Positions 8,178-16,633 of a stretch of 35,252 bases of DNA are shown here, in pieces. A model generated the notes under the pieces. That model did not search any database. It was not told the origin of the DNA and saw only the letters and a list, made by a program, of their open reading frames with translations. Origin of the DNA: Elusimicrobia bacterium GWA2_69_24 (GTDB taxonomy: Bacteria > Elusimicrobiota > Elusimicrobia > UBA1565). Both the position numbers and the translations under genes were made by a program. Numbering within the stretch: the stretch's first letter is position 1; the number at the start of each line of letters is the position of its first letter. The stretch is from contig MGTY01000065.1 of assembly GCA_001799695.1 (NCBI GenBank), positions 1-35,252 of the forward strand, written 5' to 3'.

Positions 8178-11100
8178 TTGGCCACCACCACGGTGCCGTT
8201 CAGGCTGTTGCCCGCGACCTGGAACTGATAGATGTAGATGCCGCCGGGCACGACGCTCCCGCCCGCGGCCCGGCCGTCCCAGACGTAGGAGTCCCCGGTC
8301 GAGCCCAGCCGGAGGTCCGACACCTCCGCGCCGGTCAAGTCGAATATCTTGGCCTGGGCGAAGACGCTGTCGGAGAGGTTGTCGAAGAAGAATTCGATCG
8401 CGTCGTTGACCCCGTCCCCGTTCGGGGTGAAGATCTTGCGGGGGACGATCTGCATGATGGAGACCGAGCCCGTGCGCAGGCTCCGCCGCACCTGGAAGCG
8501 CCCCACCCGGGAAGTCTCCACGACGATGGTCCCGGCGGCCGGGTCCACTTCGCCGCCGAGCTTCACCCACTCGGTGCCGTCGAACCAGAAGACCGCGGCG
8601 TCCTTGGCGCTGAAGGCCGCGGTGCCGAGGCCGGCGACCTTGAAGAAGAGCTCGGCGCGGGCGCTGGGGAAGGCGAAGGACGCCGGGACCGCGGACAGGG
8701 AGTCCGCGCGCCGCGCGCGCACCTCGCCGGACCACAGGACCCGGCCGCCCTCTTCGGAGGCGGTGCGCGCGATGTCCAGCCGGATGTCCTGGGCGTAGGC
8801 GTTGCCGGCCTTGTAGAGCGGCGCGGCGATGGCGCGCGGGATGCGCAGGCGCGAGCTCCCGTCCGCCGCGCTGGCATGGAGAGCCAGGTCCGGCGCGGCG
8901 ATGAGGGAATCGGCGCTCTCGTTGCCGTGGTCGTCCGCCGCCCGGATGGAGAAATAACCCGGTCCGACCGGAGCGGGCTCAGTCCAGGAGAAGGGTCCGG
9001 CCGCGAGCGGAGCAGCCTGGAGGACGTACGGGCCGGTCAGCGCAGCGGCGCGGTAGATCCGGTAGCCGGCCAGGCCCTCCAGCGGCGCCCCGTCCGCGTC
9101 GTGGAGCGTCGGGCTCCATTCCAGGGTGTAGCGCCCGTCGTCGCCGATGAGGACCTTCACCCCCGCGGGGGCTTCGGGTGGGAGCAGGTCCGCCGTGACG
9201 CTGGAGACCTCCACCGAGTAGGCGCTCTCCAGTCCCGCCGAATCAAGCACCGTGAGCGCGTAGTAGTAGGTGGTGCCGTTGTCCAGCCCCGCGTCCTCGT
9301 AGGCGCTGACGCCGGCGGGCGCGGTCCAGAGCAGGTCGTAGGGGCCCCCGGACTCCGTGCCGCGGAACAGGCGATAGGCGGAAAGGTCGTCCTCGGGGCT
9401 GTCCAGCCAGTCGAGGCGGAGCCGCCCGCCCGCCGCAGTGACGGGCTCGGCGGCCCAGCGCGGGGCGGCCGGGGGGTTGAGGTTGGAGGTGCGCCGCACG
9501 ACCAGGTTGGAGAGTCCGGACCAGTTGAGGCGTTCGTCGCGGGCGCGCAGGGCGAGGTAGTAGGTCGTGGCCTCGGCGAGCCCGGTCACCAGCGCCGTCT
9601 GCGGAGTCCCGGGGGCCGCCGGCGCCGGCGCGGGGGCGGGCTGGGCGGCCAGGAACTTGGCCTCGCTGTCCAGGGGACCCAGCGGCGAATACCGGAGGTC
9701 GTAGGCCGTCGCCGTGCCGGAGGCGCCGTCGTCACCCGGGGCGGTCCAGCCTACCAGGATGGTTCCCGAGGAGGAGGAGACCGCCGCGAGGTCGGCGCGC
9801 GCTGCCGGGGGGGTGACGTCCCATTGCGCCCAGCCGGAGCTGCCGGCCGCGTTGGAGAGTCCGCCCGGGTTGTAGGAATCGTCGACGGCCTCGATCGCCG
9901 CGTAATAGGTCGCGCCGGGGACGAGCCCGGTGAGGACGCGGTCTTCCCGGGCTCCGACCGGGACCGGGATCCAGGCCTGGGCGATGGCCGGGGCCTGGTC
10001 GAACGCGCTCTGGGTCGGTATGGGGGCCGGGGAGAGGCGCACGCGGTAGCCCAGCGCGTTCCCGCTCCAGCCGTCGTCGCCCGGGGCGGTCCAGGTGAGG
10101 CGCAGCTGCCCTTCCGCCGGGCCGGGGGCGGCGACCAGGTCCGTGATCGCCCCGGGCGGGACCGCGTCCGCCAGGGTGATCGTGGATCCGGCGTCCACGA
10201 ACGCCGTGAACGCGCCGTTGAACGCGTTCGTCCGCACCCGGGCGTAATAGGTCGTGAGGGTCTGCAGGCCCGCGAGCCGCGCGGAGACCGCTTCGGTTGC
10301 GGAGGAGGCCGCGAGCAGGGCGAAGTCCGCGCGGGTGGAGACCTGGGCCTCGTAGAGCGAGCGCGGCCCGTTGCCGGCGCCGTCCCAGCTCACCAGGAAG
10401 GAATCTCCGCCCACTTCCGAGATCGCGGGAGCGGCGGGCGGCTGGGCGAAGGTGGCCGTGCTGGAGAGCGGCGCCCAGGCGGAGGGGGCGTTCTCTGCGT
10501 TGAGCGCGGTGACGCGCGCGGCATAGGTCGTGTTCGGGGTCAGGCTGAAGAAGAGGGCGTTCTGGGCCAGGGTGCGGCTGGAGCCGGAGAGCGTGGCGAA
10601 GCCGTCGGTGGAAAGCTCTACGAGGTAGGGGACCCCGGGCGGATTGCCGTTGGCGCCCCAGTTCGCCCGGAGCGCGTCCTGGGTCAAGCCGCTGAAGGAT
10701 TGGGGAGCGGGCACGTTCGCCAGGGTATAGCGGGTGAGTATCGGGCTGTAGTCGGTGAGGAAGCCGGCCGCGTTGACGTAACGGAAGCGGTAGCCGTACT
10801 GGGAGTCCGGGGTCAGCCCGGTGTCTTTGAAGGAGTAGGTCCCCGTGAGCCTTCCGGAGGAGTGGCCGCCAGGACCGGAAGTGAGCTGGAACTCGACGCC
10901 CGTGGCCCCGGCCGTCGGATTGGGGGGTAGCGCCGCGTTCAGGGTGATCTGCGCCGAACTGTCCGCGCTCAGGGTCATCAGCCCGGCCGCGGGAGTGTCG
11001 AGCCGGGTCCAGGTCGAGACCGCTACCGTGGGGTCGGTCTCGTAGGCCGAAGCGTTCCGGGATCTCGCCGAGAAGGCGTAGAGGGTGTTCGAGGCGAGTC

Positions 11101-14100
11101 CGACGTCGGTCCAGACGAGGGTCTTCATCCAGTTCGAGGCGGTCGCCTGGGTCTCGTCGGTGAGCTGGACTCCCGAGAACGAGAAGGCCATGTTGGAGAA
11201 GCTCCCCAGGACGCGCGCCGTGACGCTGCTGGTCCCGACCATGTCGAACGCGACGCCCGCCGCCGGCTCGATGCCGCTGTAGGCGTTGGTGGAGACCACG
11301 GGGCTGACCGAGTTGTCGCCGTTGCGGGTCCGTACCGAGAAGACGTGGAAGGTGTTCGCCGTCTTGCCGCCGCTGGTCCAGGCCGTCCCGTCGGGGACCC
11401 AGCCGCTGTTGCCGTTGGGGTCCTGGGCGAAGTACTGGGTGCCGGGAGGATTCTGGGGGTCGAGCGACCAGGTCCAGGAGACCGAGTCGACCGTCCGTCC
11501 GCTGTGCCCCGGGGCGAGCGGCGGCGCGGACAGGGTCCGGGTGGAGCCCAGCGCGGTATAGACGCTGTCCACCCCGTCTCCGTTGACCGCCTTCACCCGG
11601 AGGGCGTAGGTGGTGTTGGGCAGGAGTCCCGAGACGACGGCGAAGGCGTTCTTCGTGAGGCTCGACGCCGCGACCGTGGCGAAGGCGTCGCGGGTGGCTG
11701 CGACGGAGAAATCGGTCCCCGGGGAGTTTCCGGCGAGGCCCCAGTTGGCCTGCAATTGGATGGAGGTCCCCGCGGTGAGGGGCAGGGGGGTGGGGGGCGC
11801 CGCGAGGGTGTGCCGGTAGGAGACGGGGGTGTAGTCGGTGGCTTGGTCCTCGGCATTGTACCAGCGCACCCGGTAGCCGTAGCGTCCGTTGGGGGTGAGG
11901 CCGGCGTTCAGATGCGAGTACGCCGCGGCGAGTCTCCCCGAGGAGCTCCCGCCCGCCCCGGAGACCCAGAGGAAATCGCAGCCGGTGAGCCCGAGCGCGG
12001 GATTGGGCGGGGGGCTTACGGCCAGGGAGATCTGGGTCGGGCTGTCGGCGGTGAGGAGGAAGTCCTGGGGGGAGGGGGGATGCAGGAGCGTGGCTTTCGT
12101 CGCGGCGGCGTCGGCCGTGGGTTCCCCGTCGCCGTTGCGGGCCCGGACCGCGAAGGAGTAGAGGGTGTTCGAGGAAAGACCCGTGGAGGTCCAGCTCGCG
12201 GCGCCGCCCCAGCCGGAACCCGTCCCGGCGGTGGCGTTGACGAGTTCCAGCCCCGAGAGCCCGGCCGACACGTTGTCGAAGGTCCCCAGGGCGCGGACCG
12301 TGACGCTGCTCGTCCCGGTCATGTCGAATGCCGCGCCGGAGGGGTCCCGCATGGAGGTGTAGGCCTGCGTGGAGGCGGCCGGGGTCTCCACCGCATCGAC
12401 GCTGCGCGCTTTCACCGTGAGGGTGTAGAGGGTGTTGGGGGTCTTCCCCGTTCCCGTCCACGCGGCCGCGTCCGCGACCCAGCCGCTGGTCCCGGTCTCG
12501 TCAGAGGCGGCGAACTCGGTGCTGGCCGGGTTCGCGGGGGCCGGGGTCCAGGCCCAGGAGACGGTGTCGGTGCTGTTGGCCGTATGGGTGGGGTCCGTGG
12601 GGGGGGCGACGGCCCGGAACGTCCCGAGGTCCGTGTAGGGGGTGTCTACGGTCTCCCCGTTCACCGCTTTGACCCGCAGGCGGTAGTCCATGCCGGGCGT
12701 GAAGCCGCTGAAGAGGGCCGAGGCCGCGACGGTGGCGCTGGCGTGGGTCAGGGTCGCGAAGGAGTCGGTGCTGAGTTCCGCGATGAAGACGGTCCCCGCC
12801 GGGTTGTTGTTCGCTCCCCAGCCGGCCTGGAGCAGGTCCGGACCCGGAGTGCCGTAGGCCAGGGGCAGGGGGGACGCGGCCAGGGTGCGGCGATAGGCCA
12901 CGGGACCGAAATCCGTGCCCGCGTTCTCCACGTTGTAGTAGCGCAGCCGGTAGCCGTAGAGCGTGTTCGGCAGCAGCGCGTGGTTGGCGAAGGAATAGAC
13001 TCCGGTCAGCTTGGGGGAGTCCGTTCCGCCCGCACCCTGCACGTGGTCGAATTGGGAACCGGTCTGGCCGAGGGCGTCGTTGGGCGGCAGGGCGGCGTTC
13101 AGGAGGATCTGGGTCGAGGAGCCGGCTGTGAGGACGAGGTCCCCGCCCGCGGGGGGGAAGAGGCGCGTGGCGACGATGGCGGTCTGCTCCGGCGTTTCGT
13201 CGGCGTTGCCGTTGCGCGAGCGGCCGGTGAGCACGTGGAAGGTGTTCGAGGCCAGTCCGACCGAAGTCCAGGAGGAGGCCTTGAGCCAACCGGAGGCCGT
13301 CCCTGCGGTCTCGTTGACGAAGAGGAAACCGGACTGTGCGGCCGCGACGTTGGTGAACGTCCCGGGGAGCGAGACCGTGATGCTGGAAGCGCCCACCACC
13401 GCCAGGGCGACGCTGGCAGCGGGCTCGATGGAGGTGTAGGCCGCGGTGGTGACCGCCGGGGTCTCCACCCCGCTCGCGTTGCGGGCCTTCACCCGCAGGG
13501 TGTATTCCGTGTTCGGGGCCTTCCCGCCGTTAGTCCAGGCGGAGAGGCCGGCGACCCAGCCCGAGTCCCCGGTGCCGTCCTCGGCGTAATGCGCCGTCCC
13601 CAGGGGGTTCTCCGGCGCGAGGGTCCAGGACCAGGAGACGGCGGCGGCGGTGTTCCCCGTATGGGTGGGGGCGAGCGGGGGATAGGCCAGCACCGCGGCC
13701 CCGAGCTCGGCGTAGGGCGTCTCGACCCCCTCTTCGTTGGCGGCCTTCACCCGTCCCGCGTAGGGTGCGGTCGGGGACAGGCCGGTGAACACGGCGGATG
13801 TGTTGCGGGTCTGGCTCGAGGCGTTGAGCGTCGCGAACCCGTCGCTGGAGATCTCGACCGTGTAGAGGGTCCCGGACGGATTGTCGTTCGCGGTCCAGTT
13901 CGCCTGCAGCCGGTCCTCGCCCGCCCCCGTGAAGGCGGCCCCCAGCGGCACGGCGGCCAGGGTGTAGCGCCCGCGGGCGGGGCCGTACTCCGTGGGCACG
14001 TTGAAGGCGTTGTACCAGCGGACGCGGTAGGAGTAGAGGGTGTTCGGACTCAGCCCGTAGTCCGTCATCGCATAGGTCCCGGTGAGTTTCGCGGAGCCGT

Positions 14101-16243
14101 CTCCACCGGCGCCGCCGGTATTGGCGAACTGGCAGCCGGTGTTTAGGAAGTTCGCGTTGGGAGGCGCGGCCGCCGTCAGGGATATCTGGGTGGAGGAGTC
14201 GGCGGTCAGACCCAGGTCGTCCGCAGTCGGCGGATAGAGCAGCGTCGCCGTGACGTTCGCGACGAAATCGGTGGCTTGGGCGTCGCCGTTTCGGGCACGG
14301 GCGCTGAAGGAGTAGACGGTGTTGGAGGAGAGGGCGAGGAAGGTGTGCGCGAGCGCGGTGGTCCAGCCGGAATCGGAGGAGCCCCCGTCCTCCGCGAGCC
14401 GGACGCCGGACAGCCCGGCCCCCAGGCCGCTGAAGGTCCCGAGGGCGCGCGCGGTGACGCTGCTCGCGCCGACCATATCGAAAGTGACGTTGGTCGGGGT
14501 CTCGATGGAGGTGTAGGCCGCGGTGCTCGCGTTCGCGGACTCGACCCCGTCTCCGTTGCGCGAGCGCACGGAAAGCGTGTAGACCGTGTTCGGGGTCTTG
14601 CCGGTCTTGTCCCAGCCGTCCAGGTCCGGCACCCAGCCGGAGTTCCCCGTCCCATCCTCCGCGTAGATCTGCGTCCCGGCGGGGTTGCGCGGGTCGAGGG
14701 TCCATATCCACGATACGTAGTCCAGTCCGTCGGCGGCATGGCTGGGGGAGAGCGGCGGGAACGGGAGGGACAGGAGCCCGAGGTCGGCGGCTGCCGTCGC
14801 GACGCCATCTTCATTGGCCGCGCTCACGCGGGCGCGGTACGGTGAGCTGGGAGAGAGGCCCGAGAAGACGGCGAAGGAGTTGCGGGTCTGGCTGGAGGCG
14901 GCGAGCGTGGCGAAGGAGTCCGTGCTGAGCTCCACGGCGTACCAGGTCCCCGCCGGGTTCCCGTTGCCGCCCCAGTTGGCCTGGACGCGGTCGGGACCGT
15001 TTCCGCTGTAGGGCAGGGGAGCGGGCGGGGCGGCCCGGGTGTAGAGGGTGCGCGGCGGGCCATAGTCGGTCGGGACATTGGTCGCGTTGAACCAGCGGAC
15101 CCGGTAGCCATAGCGCCGGTTCGGGCTGAGCCCCGCGTTGACGAAAGAGTAGGCTCCGGTGAGTTTCCCGGAGCCCTGGCCTCCAGGGCCTTCCAGGTTC
15201 TGGAACTCGGCACCGGTGCTCAGGACGGACTGGTTCGGGGGCGGGGTCACGGACAGGGTGAGCTGGGTGGAGGAGTCCGCGGCGAGGGCGAGGTCGAGCG
15301 CGTCCGGCGGATACAGCAGGGTGGCCGTGAAGGAGATCACCTGCCCGGTCTCCTCCGCGTCGCCGTTGCGGGCCATGGCGCTGAAGGAATAGGCGGTGTT
15401 CGACGACAGGGAGACCGAGGTCCAGCCCCCGCCCTGGATCCAGCCCGAGTCCGTGCCCACGCTGTCGTTGGCGAGCCGGGTCCCGCTGGCGCCCTGGTCG
15501 ATGTTGCTCAAGGTCCCGGCGGCCCGGACCGTGATGCTGGAGACTCCCACCATGTCGAAGCCCACTCCGGTCGGCGTCTGGATGGAGGTGTAGGCCTGCG
15601 TTGACGCGATGGTGGAGGATACTCCGCTGCTGTTGCGGGCTTTCACGTTCAGGATGTAGGGCGTATTGGGACCCTTGCTCGCGCTGATCAGAGTGTTCCC
15701 ATTCGGGACCCAGCCGCTTTCCCCGGTTCCATCCGAGGCGTAGTACTCGGTGCCGGTCTTGTTCTCCGGGGGCAGGCTCCAGGCCCATGCGATGAGGGAG
15801 AGGCTGTTGGCGGAGTGCCTCGGCGCCAGGGGCTCATACGGTATCGTCACGGCGGTCGCGCCGTTGGAGAGTCCGGAGAAATTCGGGACATCGTCGGCCG
15901 CGAACATGCGCAGGTAGTAGGAGTAGTTCCCGAGCAGTCCGGACACGCCCAGCGATTCGCGCCGCCCGGGAGCCGTGGTCGTGGGCAGTTGGACCTGATA
16001 GGTGTCCGAGGAGAATCCGTGCCCCGCATCGCTGGAATGATCCAGGCGATACCAGCCTCCCAGGATCTGTCCGCCGTTGGCGTCGTCCTCGGGAGCGGAC
16101 CAGGTGAGGGCCAGGGACCCGGACGTCGTGCCCGAGGAAGCGAACAGGTCGGTGATGTCGGAGGGTGGGGTGATGTCCTGCGCCTGGGCGTGCGGAAGCG
16201 CGGTTTGGAAGGTGAGGAGGATGAGGAAGGAGACCATACTCAT
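8174..16243 (-). CDS. Giant FN3-repeat surface protein with T9SS/gliding-like C-terminal domain
   Basis: The protein has 2689 residues, by far the largest gene here. A signal peptide (about 1-21, LPHAQA) precedes an FN3-like domain. Then come five tandem 359-360 residue super-repeats (about 133-1928), each made of four diverged FN3-like modules, then about five more FN3-like domains. A domain beginning ADGSSRLRIPRAI (about 2420-2590) follows, and a C-terminal domain with VPRKIFTPNGDGVNDAI, GDSYVWDG and PGGIYIYQF ends the protein. The last two domains are shared with 2409-3806. FN3 arrays commonly form extended, flexible adhesins, and the C-terminal motif resembles gliding-associated/T9SS type B tails. 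ATG 16243 has no clear Shine-Dalgarno; an ATG two codons on is an alternative. The gene opens the operon, so cargo is made first and the barrel second. A role in adhesion or gliding is inference. Confidence 0.9.
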   Translation of the reverse strand: MSMVSFLILLTFQTALPHAQAQDITPPSDITDLFASSGTTSGSLALTWSAPEDDANGGQILGGWYRLDHSSDAGHGFSSDTYQVQLPTTTAPGRRESLGVSGLLGNYSYYLRMFAADDVPNFSGLSNGATAVTIPYEPLAPRHSANSLSLIAWAWSLPPENKTGTEYYASDGTGESGWVPNGNTLISASKGPNTPYILNVKARNSSGVSSTIASTQAYTSIQTPTGVGFDMVGVSSITVRAAGTLSNIDQGASGTRLANDSVGTDSGWIQGGGWTSVSLSSNTAYSFSAMARNGDAEETGQVISFTATLLYPPDALDLALAADSSTQLTLSVTPPPNQSVLSTGAEFQNLEGPGGQGSGKLTGAYSFVNAGLSPNRRYGYRVRWFNATNVPTDYGPPRTLYTRAAPPAPLPYSGNGPDRVQANWGGNGNPAGTWYAVELSTDSFATLAASSQTRNSFAVFSGLSPSSPYRARVSAANEDGVATAAADLGLLSLPFPPLSPSHAADGLDYVSWIWTLDPRNPAGTQIYAEDGTGNSGWVPDLDGWDKTGKTPNTVYTLSVRSRNGDGVESANASTAAYTSIETPTNVTFDMVGASSVTARALGTFSGLGAGLSGVRLAEDGGSSDSGWTTALAHTFLALSSNTVYSFSARARNGDAQATDFVANVTATLLYPPTADDLGLTADSSTQISLTAAAPPNANFLNTGCQFANTGGAGGDGSAKLTGTYAMTDYGLSPNTLYSYRVRWYNAFNVPTEYGPARGRYTLAAVPLGAAFTGAGEDRLQANWTANDNPSGTLYTVEISSDGFATLNASSQTRNTSAVFTGLSPTAPYAGRVKAANEEGVETPYAELGAAVLAYPPLAPTHTGNTAAAVSWSWTLAPENPLGTAHYAEDGTGDSGWVAGLSAWTNGGKAPNTEYTLRVKARNASGVETPAVTTAAYTSIEPAASVALAVVGASSITVSLPGTFTNVAAAQSGFLFVNETAGTASGWLKASSWTSVGLASNTFHVLTGRSRNGNADETPEQTAIVATRLFPPAGGDLVLTAGSSTQILLNAALPPNDALGQTGSQFDHVQGAGGTDSPKLTGVYSFANHALLPNTLYGYRLRYYNVENAGTDFGPVAYRRTLAASPLPLAYGTPGPDLLQAGWGANNNPAGTVFIAELSTDSFATLTHASATVAASALFSGFTPGMDYRLRVKAVNGETVDTPYTDLGTFRAVAPPTDPTHTANSTDTVSWAWTPAPANPASTEFAASDETGTSGWVADAAAWTGTGKTPNTLYTLTVKARSVDAVETPAASTQAYTSMRDPSGAAFDMTGTSSVTVRALGTFDNVSAGLSGLELVNATAGTGSGWGGAASWTSTGLSSNTLYSFAVRARNGDGEPTADAAATKATLLHPPSPQDFLLTADSPTQISLAVSPPPNPALGLTGCDFLWVSGAGGSSSGRLAAAYSHLNAGLTPNGRYGYRVRWYNAEDQATDYTPVSYRHTLAAPPTPLPLTAGTSIQLQANWGLAGNSPGTDFSVAATRDAFATVAASSLTKNAFAVVSGLLPNTTYALRVKAVNGDGVDSVYTALGSTRTLSAPPLAPGHSGRTVDSVSWTWSLDPQNPPGTQYFAQDPNGNSGWVPDGTAWTSGGKTANTFHVFSVRTRNGDNSVSPVVSTNAYSGIEPAAGVAFDMVGTSSVTARVLGSFSNMAFSFSGVQLTDETQATASNWMKTLVWTDVGLASNTLYAFSARSRNASAYETDPTVAVSTWTRLDTPAAGLMTLSADSSAQITLNAALPPNPTAGATGVEFQLTSGPGGHSSGRLTGTYSFKDTGLTPDSQYGYRFRYVNAAGFLTDYSPILTRYTLANVPAPQSFSGLTQDALRANWGANGNPPGVPYLVELSTDGFATLSGSSRTLAQNALFFSLTPNTTYAARVTALNAENAPSAWAPLSSTATFAQPPAAPAISEVGGDSFLVSWDGAGNGPRSLYEAQVSTRADFALLAASSATEAVSARLAGLQTLTTYYARVRTNAFNGAFTAFVDAGSTITLADAVPPGAITDLVAAPGPAEGQLRLTWTAPGDDGWSGNALGYRVRLSPAPIPTQSAFDQAPAIAQAWIPVPVGAREDRVLTGLVPGATYYAAIEAVDDSYNPGGLSNAAGSSGWAQWDVTPPAARADLAAVSSSSGTILVGWTAPGDDGASGTATAYDLRYSPLGPLDSEAKFLAAQPAPAPAPAAPGTPQTALVTGLAEATTYYLALRARDERLNWSGLSNLVVRRTSNLNPPAAPRWAAEPVTAAGGRLRLDWLDSPEDDLSAYRLFRGTESGGPYDLLWTAPAGVSAYEDAGLDNGTTYYYALTVLDSAGLESAYSVEVSSVTADLLPPEAPAGVKVLIGDDGRYTLEWSPTLHDADGAPLEGLAGYRIYRAAALTGPYVLQAAPLAAGPFSWTEPAPVGPGYFSIRAADDHGNESADSLIAAPDLALHASAADGSSRLRIPRAIAAPLYKAGNAYAQDIRLDIARTASEEGGRVLWSGEVRARRADSLSAVPASFAFPSARAELFFKVAGLGTAAFSAKDAAVFWFDGTEWVKLGGEVDPAAGTIVVETSRVGRFQVRRSLRTGSVSIMQIVPRKIFTPNGDGVNDAIEFFFDNLSDSVFAQAKIFDLTGAEVSDLRLGSTGDSYVWDGRAAGGSVVPGGIYIYQFQVAGNSLNGTVVVAK
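10460..15847 (-). repeat. Five in-frame tandem super-repeats of 1077-1080 bp within the giant FN3 gene
   Basis: A conserved landmark encoding AYTSI/AYTSM/AYSGI is read on the plus strand as GGAGGTGTAGGC or a close variant. It recurs at 15584, 14507, 13430, 12353 and about 11273. The spacings are 1077, 1077, 1077 and 1080 bp, that is 359 or 360 codons. Each unit has four modules with landmarks in fixed order: WTLxPxNPxGT, then FDMVGxSSVT, then LTADSSTQI with YGYRVRWYN, then LQANWGxNxNP with ELSTDSFATL. Copies differ at many positions, so the duplication is not recent, but length is kept almost perfectly. Unit boundaries given here are approximate. Confidence 0.88.
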
Positions 16244-16261
16244 GATGTTCTATTATTTCAT

Positions 16262-16278
16262 AATCAATTTCGATGCCA
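16262..16278 (-). promoter_or_regulatory. Weak sigma-54-like -24/-12 box before the giant FN3 operon
   Basis: On the minus strand the bases read TGGCATCGAAATTGATT. This resembles the sigma-54 pattern TGGCAY-N5-TTGCW with the right spacing, but TTGA replaces TTGC, so the important -12 GC is lost. It would start transcription only about 10 bp before ATG 16243. A sigma-54 activator is encoded at 18733-20115. I treat this as a candidate only. Confidence 0.2.
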
Positions 16279-16398
16279 TGACGGAAGATTAAACAATTCC
16301 GTAAACCGGGATGTGGGAGAGATTTCCACCGGAAGCGGATGAGAAAAACGCATCAACAATACATTGATATTTACAGCGTAATTTTTAATATGGGAATA

Positions 16399-16433
16399 TG
16401 TCTATCAACAGGCAGGGAACAGCCTTGTTGACA
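16399..16433. promoter_or_regulatory. Imperfect inverted repeat, possible operator
   Basis: Arms TGTCTATCAACAGGC and GCCTTGTTGACA pair around an 8-nt centre, with small bulges. It lies in the AT-rich divergent region, 156-190 bp upstream of the giant gene start. There is no T-run on either side, so a terminator is unlikely. A dimeric regulator site is possible. Confidence 0.35.
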
Positions 16434-16471
16434 TGCTATCAATTCGTCTGTAAACGCATAAAAAATTATTT

Positions 16472-16510
16472 GTGTAGTAAAATCGCAACAGTGTAGTGAT
16501 ATGTCTACAC
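16472..16510. promoter_or_regulatory. Cluster of GTGTAG half-sites (direct plus inverted), possible operator
   Basis: GTGTAG occurs at 16472-16477 and again at 16491-16496, 19 bp apart, and its exact reverse complement CTACAC lies at 16505-16510. The second and third form a perfect 6-bp inverted repeat with an 8-bp spacer. A -10-like TAAAAT (16478-16483) abuts the first copy. The arrangement resembles a multi-site operator; the binding protein is unknown. Confidence 0.35.
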
Positions 16511-16564
16511 ATCCTATACATAAATCTCCCCTGTCCCCTGGCCCGTGTCGGTCCTCGGGAAGTC

Positions 16565-16593
16565 TTGACAGGAAGTAGAACTGGGGCTACCAT
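16565..16593 (+). promoter_or_regulatory. Sigma-70-type promoter for the radical SAM gene
   Basis: A perfect -35 TTGACA (16565-16570) is followed after exactly 17 bp by TACCAT (16588-16593), a four-of-six -10 match. Transcription would start near 16600, which supports ATG 16634 as the start codon rather than codons further upstream. Confidence 0.55.
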
Positions 16594-16633
16594 TGAGCCC
16601 GTGCGCCGGCTTCCCGGCGACCGGACCCGGGCC

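Larger units (their letters stand above)
16244..16633. promoter_or_regulatory. AT-rich divergent intergenic region between giant FN3 operon and radical SAM gene
   Basis: These 390 bp contain no convincing gene. Bases of about 16244-16500 are clearly AT-rich against the GC-rich surroundings, as expected for a promoter region serving the minus-strand operon, and perhaps both directions. It holds an imperfect inverted repeat (16399-16433), a cluster of GTGTAG half-sites (16472-16510) and a good plus-strand promoter (16565-16593). A frame open from 16496 into the radical SAM gene exists, but its first 46 codons show no family similarity and it starts upstream of that promoter. Confidence 0.6.

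Noticed and set aside
8876..14146. Plus-strand open frames of several hundred codons opposite the giant FN3 gene
   Set aside because: They are Gly/Arg-rich antisense shadows that repeat with the FN3 period and show no signal peptide or recognisable motif.
10460..15847. Tandem repeats as a CRISPR array or satellite
   Set aside because: The period is over 1 kb, copies are diverged and in frame, and they encode FN3-like modules.
16496..16633. N-terminal extension of the radical SAM protein
   Set aside because: The extension is unlike the family, starts upstream of a good promoter (16565-16593), and overlaps the operator-like repeats.
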